Assembly: GCA_037441775.1 (NCBI GenBank)
Contig: JBBIRO010000009.1
Span: 1 to 64,000, forward strand
Source of the DNA: CAMTWB01 sp037441775
GTDB taxonomy: Bacteria; Desulfobacterota; Syntrophia; Syntrophales; CAMTWB01
Direction: 5' to 3'
Length of the DNA stretch: 64,000 nucleotides
Below the pieces are notes generated by a model, which did not search any database, was not told where the DNA came from, and saw nothing but the letters and a program-made list of their open reading frames with translations. Shown here piece after piece: positions 50,360-60,080 of the stretch (its first letter is position 1; every line of letters begins with the position of its first letter). Position numbers and translations under genes: made by a program.

Positions 50360-51148
50360 CTAGTATAAATCTGCTCCGTCAAGTAGCCTGGATTTCAACA
50401 GCCCCCTGTTAACGGCGCCGGAAAAACTGTCCGCCAAATCTTGTCGCACGGCGGCAATCTCTTCCGCGGAAGGCTCTTCTCCCGCCATGATTTGCGGCAG
50501 ACAATCAGCCATCTCTTTTGCCCCGGGTCGGAAGGGGAATTCCCCCAGGTAGTTCTCCCCCAGGTAACTTTGAAAGTATTCCCGGTTGATTTTTTTTACC
50601 GCGGCCGGTGCGCCGTCAAGATCGTTTAGGATCACTCCTGCTGTTTTAATTCCCCTGCCTTTGAGTGCCTCCAGGGTCAAGAGCGTATGATTGATTGTTC
50701 CCAGCCGATTTGGCGCCACCAGCAGGGTCGGGAGGTTCAGGTCGGCGATGAGGTCGATATTGAAGATCCTCTCCTCCAGAGGAACCAGTACGCCGCCCGC
50801 CCCCTCCAGCAGAAAAAAGTGGTCACCCCGGAGATAATTTTGGATTATAGGGAGAGCTTTAGCGTACTTCAACGGTTTTTTATCGAGGAAAGAACTCTGG
50901 CAGGGCGCCAGCGGCTGCGAGTAGCGAAAGGGCACGATTGCCTCGATTGGTTCCTCCAGTCGCAAAAGAATCCGGTAGAGAGTGCCATCCAGGGGGATTA
51001 ATTTCCGTTTTATCCGATGGCAGCCCGTTTCGAACGGCTTTAATACCTTGATGGGAAGGCCGGCTTCCTGCAGATAAATACCGAGAGCAACCCCCACCAT
51101 GGTTTTTCCGGCGCCGGTGTCAGCGCCGATGACAAACACGCCTTTCAT
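50360..51148 (-). CDS. bioD: Dethiobiotin synthetase
   Basis: ATP-dependent carboxylation and ring closure of 7,8-diaminononanoate, the third of the four late biotin steps. 262 aa, P-loop GADTGAGKTMVGVAL, FETGC substrate loop, LLEGAGGVLVPL motif. The start overlaps the bioA stop by one base (TGATG). Last gene of bioBFAD. Confidence 0.92.
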   Translation of the reverse strand: MKGVFVIGADTGAGKTMVGVALGIYLQEAGLPIKVLKPFETGCHRIKRKLIPLDGTLYRILLRLEEPIEAIVPFRYSQPLAPCQSSFLDKKPLKYAKALPIIQNYLRGDHFFLLEGAGGVLVPLEERIFNIDLIADLNLPTLLVAPNRLGTINHTLLTLEALKGRGIKTAGVILNDLDGAPAAVKKINREYFQSYLGENYLGEFPFRPGAKEMADCLPQIMAGEEPSAEEIAAVRQDLADSFSGAVNRGLLKSRLLDGADLY

Positions 51149-52503
51149 CAGCGACTCCTTTCGTAAGTTCGGATTGACCGGCAGGTGATATCTAAAAGTT
51201 TTTTCAGCTCCCTGAAAGTGATTGCCAACGGCGGCATCAGCACAATCACATTTCCCAGCGGCCTTAAGATTGCTCCCAGTTTACGGGCCTCCAATATTAC
51301 CTTTATCCCCGCCTGCTCCTTAAGGGGAATATCGGTCCGGCGACTCTGGTCGGCAACAAGCTCGATTCCCGCCATTAGTCCCTTTTGTCTTATTTCGCCG
51401 ACAATGTCCAGCCGGCGGATACATTCCAGGCCTTCCGCCATTAATCCGGTGAGTTGGGCGAGGCGGTCAAAAAAGTCGTTTTCCCGCATGAGTCTGATGT
51501 TTTCCCGGGCCACCTCGCAGGCCAGCGGGTTGGCCGTATAGGTATGGCCATGAAAGAAGGTTTTCGTCTGTTCGTATTCTCCCAGAAAAGCCTCGAATAT
51601 CTTCTCTCCGACCAAAGTGGCGGCCAGTGGCAGGTATCCCCCGGTAATTCCCTTGGCCAGGGCCATCAAATCCGGCGAGACCCCGGAATGCTCGGTGGCG
51701 AACATCTTGCCGGTGCGGCCGAAACCGGTTGCCACCTCGTCAAAAATCAAGAGGGTCTGATGGGTGTCGCAAATTTCCCTGACCCGGCGGACAAAGCCCG
51801 GCGGTTGGGTTATCATCCCGGCGGCGCCCTGCACTTCCGGCTCCAGGATGACCGCGGCGATTTCATCCGATTTTTCCGCAAGCAATTGCTCCAGCCGGGA
51901 TAGACAGGCCAACCGGCAGCCGGGGAAGGTTTTTTCTATCGGACAGCGGTAACAATAGGGACTGTGGGCGCGATAGGTCGGAAAAAGGAGGGGATGAAAT
52001 ATCTGATGGAACAAATCTATGCCGCCCAGGCTTACCGCTCCGACGGTGTCGCCGTGATAGGCATTGCTGAAGGTTACAAACCCCGGCTTCTTCTTCCCCT
52101 GCAACTGCCAATATTGAAAGGCCATTTTCAATGCTATTTCCACGGCCGTAGAACCATTGTCCGAGTAGAAAATCTTGCTGAGGCCGGCGGGCGCGATCTC
52201 CATCAGATCGTGGGCCAACTCAATCGCCGGCACGTTGGAAAGTCCCAGAAAGGTAGAATGGGCTACCCGGTTGAGTTGTCTTTTTATTGCCCGATCCAGT
52301 TCCCTTTTGCGATGACCATGAACGTTTACCCACAGCGATGATACCCCATCGAGGTACCTGTTACCATCGGTATCGTACAGATATGACCCCTTGGCTTTTT
52401 CGATAACCAGAAAATCCATCTGCCGCCAGTCCTGCATCTGGGTAAAGGGGTGCCAGATATGTTTTTTATCCAGTTGTCGTAATATTTCAGTGCTTGCGTT
52501 CAT
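51148..52503 (-). CDS. bioA: Adenosylmethionine-8-amino-7-oxononanoate aminotransferase
   Basis: Class III PLP aminotransferase using SAM as amino donor to make 7,8-diaminopelargonate. 451 aa; IWHPFTQM N-terminal motif, YSDNGSTAVEIALKMA, FDEVATGFGRTG, and the PLP-lysine motif LALAKGITGG. ATG overlaps the bioF stop (ATGA). Confidence 0.95.
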   Translation of the reverse strand: MNASTEILRQLDKKHIWHPFTQMQDWRQMDFLVIEKAKGSYLYDTDGNRYLDGVSSLWVNVHGHRKRELDRAIKRQLNRVAHSTFLGLSNVPAIELAHDLMEIAPAGLSKIFYSDNGSTAVEIALKMAFQYWQLQGKKKPGFVTFSNAYHGDTVGAVSLGGIDLFHQIFHPLLFPTYRAHSPYCYRCPIEKTFPGCRLACLSRLEQLLAEKSDEIAAVILEPEVQGAAGMITQPPGFVRRVREICDTHQTLLIFDEVATGFGRTGKMFATEHSGVSPDLMALAKGITGGYLPLAATLVGEKIFEAFLGEYEQTKTFFHGHTYTANPLACEVARENIRLMRENDFFDRLAQLTGLMAEGLECIRRLDIVGEIRQKGLMAGIELVADQSRRTDIPLKEQAGIKVILEARKLGAILRPLGNVIVLMPPLAITFRELKKLLDITCRSIRTYERSR

Positions 52504-53660
52504 ATTCCAACCTTGACGAAGGCTGCCAGCGCCGATTCTATGTCCAGAGGACTGTGGGCAGCCGATGCCGTGATTCTTATCCTGGCGGTTCCTTTGGGTA
52601 CGGTTGGCGGTCGGATCGGTTTAACCAGTATCCCCTCTTTTAAGAGCGCCGCCGCCAGTGCAACTGCCCTTCCCGTTTCCCCCATCATCAAGGGAATAAT
52701 CGCCGTTTCGGTAGGCCCGATCAGAAACCCCATCTTGCGCAGGTTATGAAGCAGATTGTGGGTGTTGTCAAAGAGCTTGTCTCTAAGCTGGGAGCAATTT
52801 TCCGCCAGATCAATTGCCGCCAGATTGGCCGCCAGTATCGCCGGGGGGAGGGCGGTGCTGAAGATCAAGCTGCGGGCGCTGTTGACCAAAAAATCAACCA
52901 GATCAGTGCTTCCGGCCACAAATCCACCGATGCTGCCCAGGGCTTTGCTGAATGTTCCCACGGTTAAATCAATTTCGCCGCCCAGCTCTAAATGCTGGGC
53001 CAGACCGCCGCCCGAGCTCCCCAAGACTCCCGTGGCGTGGGCTTCATCAACAATCAGCAGGCAGCCGTATTTTTTTCTAAGCAGAACCAACTTCTGCAAA
53101 GGAGCCAGATCGCCGTCCATACTGAATACACTGTCGGTGACAATTATCGCCTTGCCTTCCTTAGGCGCGGCGGCCAGCAACTCTTCCAGATGGTCCATAT
53201 CTTTATGCCGATAGACGAACAGCTGCCCGCGCGACATCCGGATGCCGTCGATGATGCTGGCGTGGTTGAGCTCATCGGAAAATATGCAATCACCCTTGGC
53301 GACGACCGCCGAAATTACACCTACATTTGCCATGTAGCCGGAAGCAAACACGACAGCGGCTGCTGTTTTCTTGAAACGGGCGATTCTCTCTTCCAATTGT
53401 TCGTATAGCTCATGGTTGCCACAAATCAAGCGGGATGCCCCGGCTCCGACACCATAGCGGCTGGTTGCTGCGATCACCGCTTCTTTGAGCTCCGGCCGTT
53501 GGGAGAGGCCCAAATAGTCATTACTGGAAAGATTTAATAAAAGCCTGTCGCCGCTGGCGATCCTTCCCCCGGGAAGCTGCACTACGGGCTGCAGGAACCG
53601 CCTTTGACCCTGAGAGCTCAGGTTATTGATAGCTTGACGGAAAAAATCGTGCTCGATCAT
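52500..53660 (-). CDS. bioF: 8-amino-7-oxononanoate synthase
   Basis: PLP-dependent condensation of pimeloyl thioester with alanine. 386 aa; SSNDYLGLSQRPE, GAGASRLICGNHELYEQLE, VDEAHATGVLGSSGGG and the cofactor-lysine motif TFSKALGSIGG are intact. It begins one base after the bioB stop. Confidence 0.95.
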   Translation of the reverse strand: MIEHDFFRQAINNLSSQGQRRFLQPVVQLPGGRIASGDRLLLNLSSNDYLGLSQRPELKEAVIAATSRYGVGAGASRLICGNHELYEQLEERIARFKKTAAAVVFASGYMANVGVISAVVAKGDCIFSDELNHASIIDGIRMSRGQLFVYRHKDMDHLEELLAAAPKEGKAIIVTDSVFSMDGDLAPLQKLVLLRKKYGCLLIVDEAHATGVLGSSGGGLAQHLELGGEIDLTVGTFSKALGSIGGFVAGSTDLVDFLVNSARSLIFSTALPPAILAANLAAIDLAENCSQLRDKLFDNTHNLLHNLRKMGFLIGPTETAIIPLMMGETGRAVALAAALLKEGILVKPIRPPTVPKGTARIRITASAAHSPLDIESALAAFVKVGI

Positions 53661-53661
53661 T

Positions 53662-54627
53662 TCAGGGAAGTTCCAGTCCCAGGTCGATAATTAGTTGGCG
53701 ATCGTCTTCGGGGTTTCTCCCCTGGGTGGTAAGATAGTTTCCCGTCATAAGGCCGTTCGCGCCCGCCAAAAGCAGCAGGGGGTGTGTTTCCCGCAGGTTA
53801 ACCATTCTGCCGCCGCAGATGATGATATCCTTGTCCTTCAATATCAGGCGGTAAATGGCGACTGTTTTCAATATTTCCCGCGGCGCCAGGCGACTGATGT
53901 TTTCCAACGGAGTGCTCATTATCGGATTGAGAAAGTTCATCGGGACGGAATCCACGTTCAGCTCGGCTAACGTCAAGGCCAGCTCGATCCGATCCTGGCG
54001 GCTTTCACCAAGCCCGAAGATGCCGCCGCAACAGACGTAAAACCCCATATCCTTAGCGATCTTAACAGTGTTTACGTCCTCCTGATAATCATGGGTGCTG
54101 CAGATGCGGGGAAAAAAATTGCGCGATGTTTCGAGATTGTGATGATATTTCCTCAGGCCAGAGCCTTTTAATTCAGCCAGAATATCCGCTCCGAGAATAC
54201 CCAGCGAGGCGCAAGGTATAATGGCCTCCTCTTTTATCCTGCTGATCGCCCTCTTGATTGTTGCAAGTTCTTCCCTGTTTTTTACCCCCTTGCCGCTGGT
54301 GACAATCCCGAACTCGCCGGCCCCGTCCTGGTGTGCCTTACGGGCGGCGGCGACTATAGATTCTTCCGGCAAAAGTGGATAGGCGGAAATGGTGGTTGGG
54401 TAATGGGACGACTGGGCGCAAAATTTGCAGTCCTCCGAACATCGGCCCGATTTAGCGTTGACGATGGAACAAAGATTCACCTTTGTGCCCTTATGTTTGA
54501 GTCTGACCCGGTGAGCGGCGGAAAGAAGATCGAGAAAATCTTCCTCGGGCAGTTCGTAGAGGTCAAGGGCTTCCTCGACCGTAGGTTGCCATTTGTCTGC
54601 AAATGCTTTTTTAAGAGTGTCATTCAT
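53662..54627 (-). CDS. bioB: Biotin synthase
   Basis: Radical SAM enzyme inserting sulfur into dethiobiotin. 321 aa; cluster cysteines C63, C67 and C70 in CSEDCKFCAQS, then GAGEFGIVTSGKG and CCGGIFGLGES. First gene of bioBFAD. No bioC, bioH or bioG lies in the cluster, so pimeloyl thioester must be made by genes elsewhere. No convincing BirA operator is seen upstream. Confidence 0.96.
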   Translation of the reverse strand: MNDTLKKAFADKWQPTVEEALDLYELPEEDFLDLLSAAHRVRLKHKGTKVNLCSIVNAKSGRCSEDCKFCAQSSHYPTTISAYPLLPEESIVAAARKAHQDGAGEFGIVTSGKGVKNREELATIKRAISRIKEEAIIPCASLGILGADILAELKGSGLRKYHHNLETSRNFFPRICSTHDYQEDVNTVKIAKDMGFYVCCGGIFGLGESRQDRIELALTLAELNVDSVPMNFLNPIMSTPLENISRLAPREILKTVAIYRLILKDKDIIICGGRMVNLRETHPLLLLAGANGLMTGNYLTTQGRNPEDDRQLIIDLGLELP

Positions 54628-54744
54628 ATCTTGTTAGTCCTTGGCTTATCCGTGCTTAATCGGGATCGGTCAAACCGGGGGCGATTGGTTCCAGTATTCA
54701 GGTTGAACAGGCCGGCAGGGAATCTCAGTTCAACAAGCGCAAAC

Positions 54745-56094
54745 TCATTTCAGACGTGGCGACCAGGAGGGAGAAAGGTAATTATCCGTGCCATCGTAAA
54801 GGATTCGCTGATTTGTTCCATTGGCATTCATAACGACAATCCCGGCCTTGCCATCTTTTTTTGACGTAAAGGCAATATATTTGCCGTCGGGCGACCAGGT
54901 TGGACTCTCGTTTTCGCCCACCTGCGTAAGCTGGATGGGGTTGAATCCGTCTTCGTCGACGACGAAGATTTGGAAGCGGCCGCCAGTCATGCCTTCATAG
55001 GCGATTTTACCGCCCTTGGGCGACCAGGAGGGAGAGGTGTTATAGTTGCCGTCGAAGGTCAGTCTTCTGATGTTACTGCCGTCGGCATTCATGACATATA
55101 TCTGCGGCGATCCCGCCCGGTTCGAAACAAAGGCGATTTGCTTGCCGTCCGGCGAGTAGCAAGGCGAGACGTCAATTGCAAAATGATTGGTCAGGCGCGT
55201 TAGCTGCAAGTCGTCGATGTTCATGCTGTAAATTTCTTCGTTGCCGTCGATACTTAAGGTTATAAGCAGCTTTTTGCCGTCCGGCGACCAGCTCCCCGGC
55301 AGATTTATTCCCCGAAACCCCATTATTTTCCTGGTTGTCCCGGCGCCGACCAGGGAACGAAAGTACAGGTCGGGATTGTCCTGCTGATAAGAGGTAAAGG
55401 CTATGGTAGTCCCGTCGGTTGACCATTTGAGCGCCAGGAGAAGCGAAGGGACTTCGATGATCCGGGACAGATTCGTACCGTCGAAGTTAATGACGTTGAT
55501 TGCTGAGGTCTTCCCTTTTCTGCCGACAAAGGCGATTTTGGAATCATAAACGCTGCCGTCTCCGGTGAAATTGGCCAGCACCTCGCTTGCGAAGCGCTGC
55601 ACCATGATTTTGCGGTCCTCCGGGTTGCCGGTATAGCGCTTGCCCACCAGGAGCTCTCCCTTGATTAAGTCATAAAGGCGCAACTCGACGCTCAACTCCG
55701 GCCCGAGCTGCTGGAGACGGCCATTAATCAGATATTCGGCGCCGATTAAGCGCCATTCGGTGAATCTGGTTAAGTCTAACGTGGCTCGGCTGCGATCATC
55801 GACTAGCGGCGTCTTTCCCTGAATGTTGAATATACCGGTGATGCTGAGCAGTCGCGAGAGTTCTTTTGGGAACCATCCTATCATTTCATCCGAAGGCAGC
55901 CGCTCCTGGCCCTGCCTTTGAAATTCGGAAATGGCAAGCGGTATCCGTTGAAAGGTCGGCGAATCGATATCGATGTAAACCCTGTTGGCCAACCCCTCCG
56001 AGACGCCCGCCAATAAAATTATTGCCGCGGCGATGATTATCGCGGAAGCGGTACCTTTGAATTTTTGTATGGTTCTGTTATCTCTCGTATCCAT
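54745..56094 (-). CDS. tolB: Tol-Pal system protein TolB
   Basis: Periplasmic beta-propeller of the Tol system, 449 aa. A signal peptide ends near ANRVYID; the N-terminal domain is followed by five or six WD-like blades with repeats such as GSWSPDGKKLLI, SPCYSPDGKQIAFVS and SPTWSPDGKYIAFTS. ATG 56094 or a TTG six bases earlier, both behind AAGGAG. It is last in the tol operon; pal is not found downstream. Confidence 0.93.
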   Translation of the reverse strand: MDTRDNRTIQKFKGTASAIIIAAAIILLAGVSEGLANRVYIDIDSPTFQRIPLAISEFQRQGQERLPSDEMIGWFPKELSRLLSITGIFNIQGKTPLVDDRSRATLDLTRFTEWRLIGAEYLINGRLQQLGPELSVELRLYDLIKGELLVGKRYTGNPEDRKIMVQRFASEVLANFTGDGSVYDSKIAFVGRKGKTSAINVINFDGTNLSRIIEVPSLLLALKWSTDGTTIAFTSYQQDNPDLYFRSLVGAGTTRKIMGFRGINLPGSWSPDGKKLLITLSIDGNEEIYSMNIDDLQLTRLTNHFAIDVSPCYSPDGKQIAFVSNRAGSPQIYVMNADGSNIRRLTFDGNYNTSPSWSPKGGKIAYEGMTGGRFQIFVVDEDGFNPIQLTQVGENESPTWSPDGKYIAFTSKKDGKAGIVVMNANGTNQRILYDGTDNYLSPSWSPRLK

Positions 56095-56136
56095 TACCAA
56101 TAGTCTCCTTTTATCGCAAATCTGTCCCCGCGCCTC

Positions 56137-56937
56137 CTACCGCTTCATCAAGTCTGCGGAGTGAAACCGGATGCCGATCTCAATTCCGCCCTTGACCCAT
56201 TCCGGCAGGGGCGGGAAGGGGGAAGCCTTTTTTATCGCCCGGACGGCCGATTCATCGAACTGATTGTTACCTGATCTGTCCTCAAACGACGACTCCATAA
56301 CCGAGCCGTTGGCGGCCAGCTTAACTATCAGCGTTGCCGAAATATTGCCTTTGGGTACATGCAGGGGGCTGATCGTCCAATGTCCCTTGATAGCCTTCCA
56401 TATCTGGGTATAGTAGGCCTGCATTAAGGCGCTCATTTCGGCATCGGTCACAGTGGGACCTGCGGAGGGCTCTGCTTTGCCCTCCGCCTTTTTACTTTCA
56501 TCTCTGGCCGGGACGCTGGCTGCCGGCGCGGACAGGGCAGACGATGCGGATGGCTGGGCAGGCGCCATTGCTCTGGCTCTAAATTCGTCGGAAATCTTTG
56601 GAAGCTGACCGGCATCCTTTCGGGTGATCTCAATGCGCCTCAATGGTTCCGTCGGCGTCAAATCGATTGGTTTGCGAAGGGAAATTGCCGGATGCCGAGC
56701 AAGCGTCTCCGGCATGAAGCTTCTGCCGCCTGTCTTTTGAACGTTATGGACCGCTGAAACGCTGGCCAGGCTGACCAGCTCCACTGTATGAATCGGGCCA
56801 AAGGTCCACCTCGGCTTTTCCTTGGTGAATGATACGCTGAAGGCCAGGTAGAGAAAAAGCAGGTGCAGGAGGACGGATGCCAAGAGTACAGGACCCATTC
56901 CCATCCCGGCTCGGCTTTGTAAAGTGTCGGTCGGCAT
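56137..56937 (-). CDS. TolA/TonB-like envelope-spanning protein
   Basis: Energy-transducing protein, 266 aa: one transmembrane helix (about 15-36), a Pro/Ala/Ser-rich linker (about 80-160) and a TonB-like C-terminal domain (GNISATLIVKLAANGSVMES, then SGNNQFDESAVRAIKKASPFPPLP). It takes the TolA position after tolQ-tolR and before tolB. Short for TolA, but the context supports it. TAATG overlap with tolR. Confidence 0.85.
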   Translation of the reverse strand: MPTDTLQSRAGMGMGPVLLASVLLHLLFLYLAFSVSFTKEKPRWTFGPIHTVELVSLASVSAVHNVQKTGGRSFMPETLARHPAISLRKPIDLTPTEPLRRIEITRKDAGQLPKISDEFRARAMAPAQPSASSALSAPAASVPARDESKKAEGKAEPSAGPTVTDAEMSALMQAYYTQIWKAIKGHWTISPLHVPKGNISATLIVKLAANGSVMESSFEDRSGNNQFDESAVRAIKKASPFPPLPEWVKGGIEIGIRFHSADLMKR

Positions 56938-57362
56938 TACTTCGAACCCTCCGGCGGGTCGGTAATCATGCCCAGTTTATCAACGCCCGCCTTTCTTACC
57001 TCAGCCATTACCTGTACCACGAAACCGTAAGGGATGTTCTTGTCGGCCCGCATGTACACTTCGCGATCTATCCGGCGATTGAATACCTTCTCCAATGTCT
57101 CCCTCAACGCCGGCAGAGAGGTTGTTTCGCGGTCAATAAATATTTCCTGTTGCCGGTTAATCGTCAAAATCAGCTTTTCCTCATGGACATCAATGCTTTT
57201 GGACTTTACGCGGGGCAAGTCCACATCGATTCCCATCTGGAGCATGGGGGCGGTAACGATAAAAATTATCAGCAGAACCAATACCACATCCACCAGCGGA
57301 GTGACATTTATTTCCGCAATCGCCCTTCTTTCGTTAAATCTATTCCGGCCAAGTCTTCTCAT
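56937..57362 (-). CDS. tolR: Biopolymer transport protein TolR/ExbD
   Basis: Inner-membrane proton-channel partner of TolQ, 141 aa. One transmembrane helix (about 23-44) with the functional aspartate in the NVTPLVDVVLVLLIIF motif, then a small periplasmic domain (DREVYMRADKNIPYG). It begins six bases after the tolQ stop. Confidence 0.92.
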   Translation of the reverse strand: MRRLGRNRFNERRAIAEINVTPLVDVVLVLLIIFIVTAPMLQMGIDVDLPRVKSKSIDVHEEKLILTINRQQEIFIDRETTSLPALRETLEKVFNRRIDREVYMRADKNIPYGFVVQVMAEVRKAGVDKLGMITDPPEGSK

Positions 57363-57368
57363 GCGTCA

Positions 57369-58118
57369 TCATTTCCTCGCCTGGTGGCGTTCGACAATGT
57401 TTAAAAACTCGGAGGTAAAATTATCCATCTCGAGGGAAATACTTTTTACGTAGTTCAGATAGTAATTATAGAAGATAACCGCCGGGATGGCGGCCGCCAG
57501 TCCGGCCGCGGTGGCGATGAGGGCTTCCGATATTCCGGGAGCTACCACGGCAAGCGTCGCCGAACCGCGGGCGCCGATATTCTGGAAGGTGTTCATGATT
57601 CCCCAGACGGTGCCAAAAAGCCCGATGAAAGGGCAGGCGCTTCCGGTGGTGGCCAGGAAGCTCAAAGCCTTTTCCAGCTTGGTTGTTTCGGTATCGGCCG
57701 CACGGTTCATGGCCCGTTCCAACTGATCAATCGTCCGGAGCTCAAAAAGAGGCGGGGCCGCCTCAGGCGCATCCTTGGCAGCGGTATCCTTCCCCATCTT
57801 TGCCATTTTCAGAAGCTCGCCGTACCCCGAGATGAATACTTCGGCCAGGCTGGAATGGCGATATTTTTTTGCCAAAGGAAACATGTCCGCAATCCGCGTA
57901 TTTCTTGCGTATGTTGCCTGGAAAGATGCGTTTTCCCTCCTTACCGCTCTGAACTGGAAATATTTCATGAAAATTATCGCCCAGGAAACTATGGAAAAAA
58001 TCAGCAAGAGTACCAGCACGAACTGCACCATTGCGCCTGATGCCAGAATCATATCTACCATGCTGCCATGAAAATTGCCGAATCCTGACGCGCCACCTAT
58101 TGCCGCAATCTCTTTCAC
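57369..58118 (-). CDS. tolQ: Biopolymer transport protein TolQ/ExbB
   Basis: Proton-channel protein of the Tol motor, 249 aa, three transmembrane helices (about 27-50, 150-175, 200-222) with FIGLFGTVWGIMNTF and GISEALIATAAGLAAAIPAVIFYNY motif regions. First gene of the tol operon; its promoter must lie in the repeat-rich gap upstream. Confidence 0.93.
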   Translation of the reverse strand: MKEIAAIGGASGFGNFHGSMVDMILASGAMVQFVLVLLLIFSIVSWAIIFMKYFQFRAVRRENASFQATYARNTRIADMFPLAKKYRHSSLAEVFISGYGELLKMAKMGKDTAAKDAPEAAPPLFELRTIDQLERAMNRAADTETTKLEKALSFLATTGSACPFIGLFGTVWGIMNTFQNIGARGSATLAVVAPGISEALIATAAGLAAAIPAVIFYNYYLNYVKSISLEMDNFTSEFLNIVERHQARK

Positions 58119-58247
58119 TATATCAGCTCCTTAATCAATGTGAGGGTATCAAGTCCCCATAATTTTCCGGCATTTCAAGCTGGGGCTAAGTCCCAGTCGG
58201 GTAATCTGACTTGCCAATGGCACCAGAGCGCCCCCCAAGAGTAACCT

Positions 58248-58545
58248 TTGACGGTTTTGTAAAAAGTCGCAAAGGCAGCCTCTCCCTTGAGGGGAGAGGG
58301 TTGGGTAAAGGTGATAATAGTCGATATCACGAACATTTAGATACGCCTCCCCTTTATCGCCTTCCGCGAGGGGAGAGAAATGCCGGCTTACGTTGCGCTG
58401 CATCCCTCGCTGCCGGAAGTTGCCGGCGCAGTCGCGGGCATTGCGCCCGGCCGGGAGTCGCATAAGTCAATGCGAAAGCCTTCCATAAAAGGCCGGCCTG
58501 CATAACCGGCCTTTTTCCCGGGGTCATTCTAAAACTTACGTTTTT
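58248..58545. repeat. MITE-like element E5
   Basis: Left end TTGACGGTTTTGTAAAAAGTC is split here as TTGACGGTTTTGTAAAAAG (58248-58266) followed by TCGC, the complement of the E1/E3 core. At the other side, TCTAAAACTTACGTTTT (58529-58545) matches the second module of E2/E3. Order and orientation of the two modules agree with E2 and E3. Loosely defined. Confidence 0.45.
58487..58515. terminator. Candidate terminator hairpin upstream of purD
   Basis: Perfect 10-bp stem AAAAGGCCGG / CCGGCCTTTT with a 9-base loop, followed by another T on the plus strand. It lies between divergent operons, so what it would end is unclear. Confidence 0.5.
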
Positions 58546-58689
58546 ATGACCTTTTGCCGCTTCATAGCGCTTCCTTAATGAAAAAACCTCCCCTTGTCAA
58601 TACCTCAAAAGGATTGGTTCCCTTTTGATTGACGGCAGGGTTCTTTTCAGCTATTTAAAGCAGCGACTGAGCGGCAAGGAGCGTTCGAC

Positions 58690-60033
58690 ATGACCAGGAT
58701 ATTATTAATCGGCAACGGGGCCAGGGAGCACGCCTTGGCCGAAGCGATAATGAGATCAAAGCGCAGCCCGCGCCTTTTTGCCTGCATGAAGGCAAAAAAC
58801 CCCGGCATCGCCGCTATCGCGGAAGCTGTAAAGCTGGGCGACTACGCGGATATCGCTGCCATCACGGCCTTTGCCCGGGCTTCACGGGTGGATTTCGCCC
58901 TGGTTGGGCCGGAAGAGCCGCTTAATAACGGCGTGGTTGATGCCTTAAGGGAGGACGGCATCCCGGCCGTCGGCCCCAGCAGGACCCTGGCCCGGCTGGA
59001 AACCTCCAAATCCTTTACCCGGGATTTGCTTGCGAAATATGAGATACCGGGCAACATCAAATACCGGGTTTTCACCGATATGACGGGGGTGGCGGAATTT
59101 CTTGACTCTATCCCTGAGGTGGTGATCAAACCGGATGGATTGACCGGCGGCAAGGGGGTTTTGGTACAGGGGGAACATTTTCACAGCCGGCAGGAGGCCA
59201 TAGCGGCCTGTCGGCAGATTTTATCCCGGCACCCCCGGTTGATAATAGAAGAGAAGCTTGACGGCGAAGAATTTTCTCTCCAGTGCTTCTGCGACGGCCG
59301 CCATGTCCTGGCGATGCCCGCCGTACAGGATCACAAGCGCCGCTTTGCCGATGATACCGGGCCAAATACGGGGGGAATGGGTTCATATTCAATGGCCGAC
59401 CACTCTCTGCCCTTTTTAACCGGCTCCGAGAGCGCCGAGGGGCTGGCCATTACCACAAGGGTGGCGGCGGCCCTCTACCAGGAAACCGGAGAGTATTACC
59501 GGGGAATCATGTACGGCGGGTTCATGGTTACTAAAGACGGGGTGCGCTTGCTGGAGTACAACGCCCGCTTCGGTGATCCGGAGGCGATGAACGTTCTGCC
59601 CCTGCTTAAGACTGACATTGTTGACGTTTGCCGGGCCATAATCGAAGGCACGCTGGAGAAGATGGAGGTCATATGGGAAAATAAGGCCACCGTATGCAAG
59701 TATCTGGTGCCGAAAAATTACGGTCTGGCCGATGATGCGAAAGCCCCGTCGGTTTCAGGCGATGACCGGCGGATCGTTATCGGCGACACTGGTCAGGCAA
59801 GATTGTATTTCTCGGCGGTGGATCAGAGGGACGACGGTCTATATTTGACCAGCTCCCGGGCGGTGGGCCTGGTTGGGATTGCCGCAACGCTGGCAGAGGC
59901 GGAGAGGATCGCCGAGGATGCGGCCGGGGCCGTCCGCGGCGGGGTCGATCATCGTCGGGATATCGGATGCGCTTCTCTTATTGAAAAACGCATCCGCCAC
60001 ATGGAAAAGCTTATAGGACATGCTCCCCGATGA
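58690..60033 (+). CDS. purD: Phosphoribosylamine-glycine ligase
   Basis: ATP-grasp ligase, second step of purine synthesis. 447 aa; ILLIGNGAREHALAEA, VGPEEPLNNGVVDAL, KPDGLTGGKGV, GPNTGGMGSYS and EYNARFGDPEAMNVLP are all intact. AAGGAG eight bases before the ATG. Followed 47 bases later by purH, the reverse of the common purHD order. Confidence 0.95.
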   Translation: MTRILLIGNGAREHALAEAIMRSKRSPRLFACMKAKNPGIAAIAEAVKLGDYADIAAITAFARASRVDFALVGPEEPLNNGVVDALREDGIPAVGPSRTLARLETSKSFTRDLLAKYEIPGNIKYRVFTDMTGVAEFLDSIPEVVIKPDGLTGGKGVLVQGEHFHSRQEAIAACRQILSRHPRLIIEEKLDGEEFSLQCFCDGRHVLAMPAVQDHKRRFADDTGPNTGGMGSYSMADHSLPFLTGSESAEGLAITTRVAAALYQETGEYYRGIMYGGFMVTKDGVRLLEYNARFGDPEAMNVLPLLKTDIVDVCRAIIEGTLEKMEVIWENKATVCKYLVPKNYGLADDAKAPSVSGDDRRIVIGDTGQARLYFSAVDQRDDGLYLTSSRAVGLVGIAATLAEAERIAEDAAGAVRGGVDHRRDIGCASLIEKRIRHMEKLIGHAPR

Positions 60034-60080
60034 TTTTGAATGATGAGCAAATCGTAAACGTCATATTGAAAGGAAAAAAA

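Larger units (their letters stand above)
58119..58689. other. Intergenic region between divergent tol operon and purD
   Basis: 571 bases, no convincing gene. It contains repeat element E5, a CCTCTCCC-TTGAG-GGGAGAGG hairpin (58279-58299), and a strong hairpin at 58487-58515. Promoters of both tolQ and purD must be here, but I cannot pick them. Confidence 0.6.

Noticed and set aside
54628..54744. Possible BirA operator upstream of bioB (TTCAACC ... GGTTTGA)
   Set aside because: The half-sites are separated by about 24 bases; known BirA sites have 14-16.
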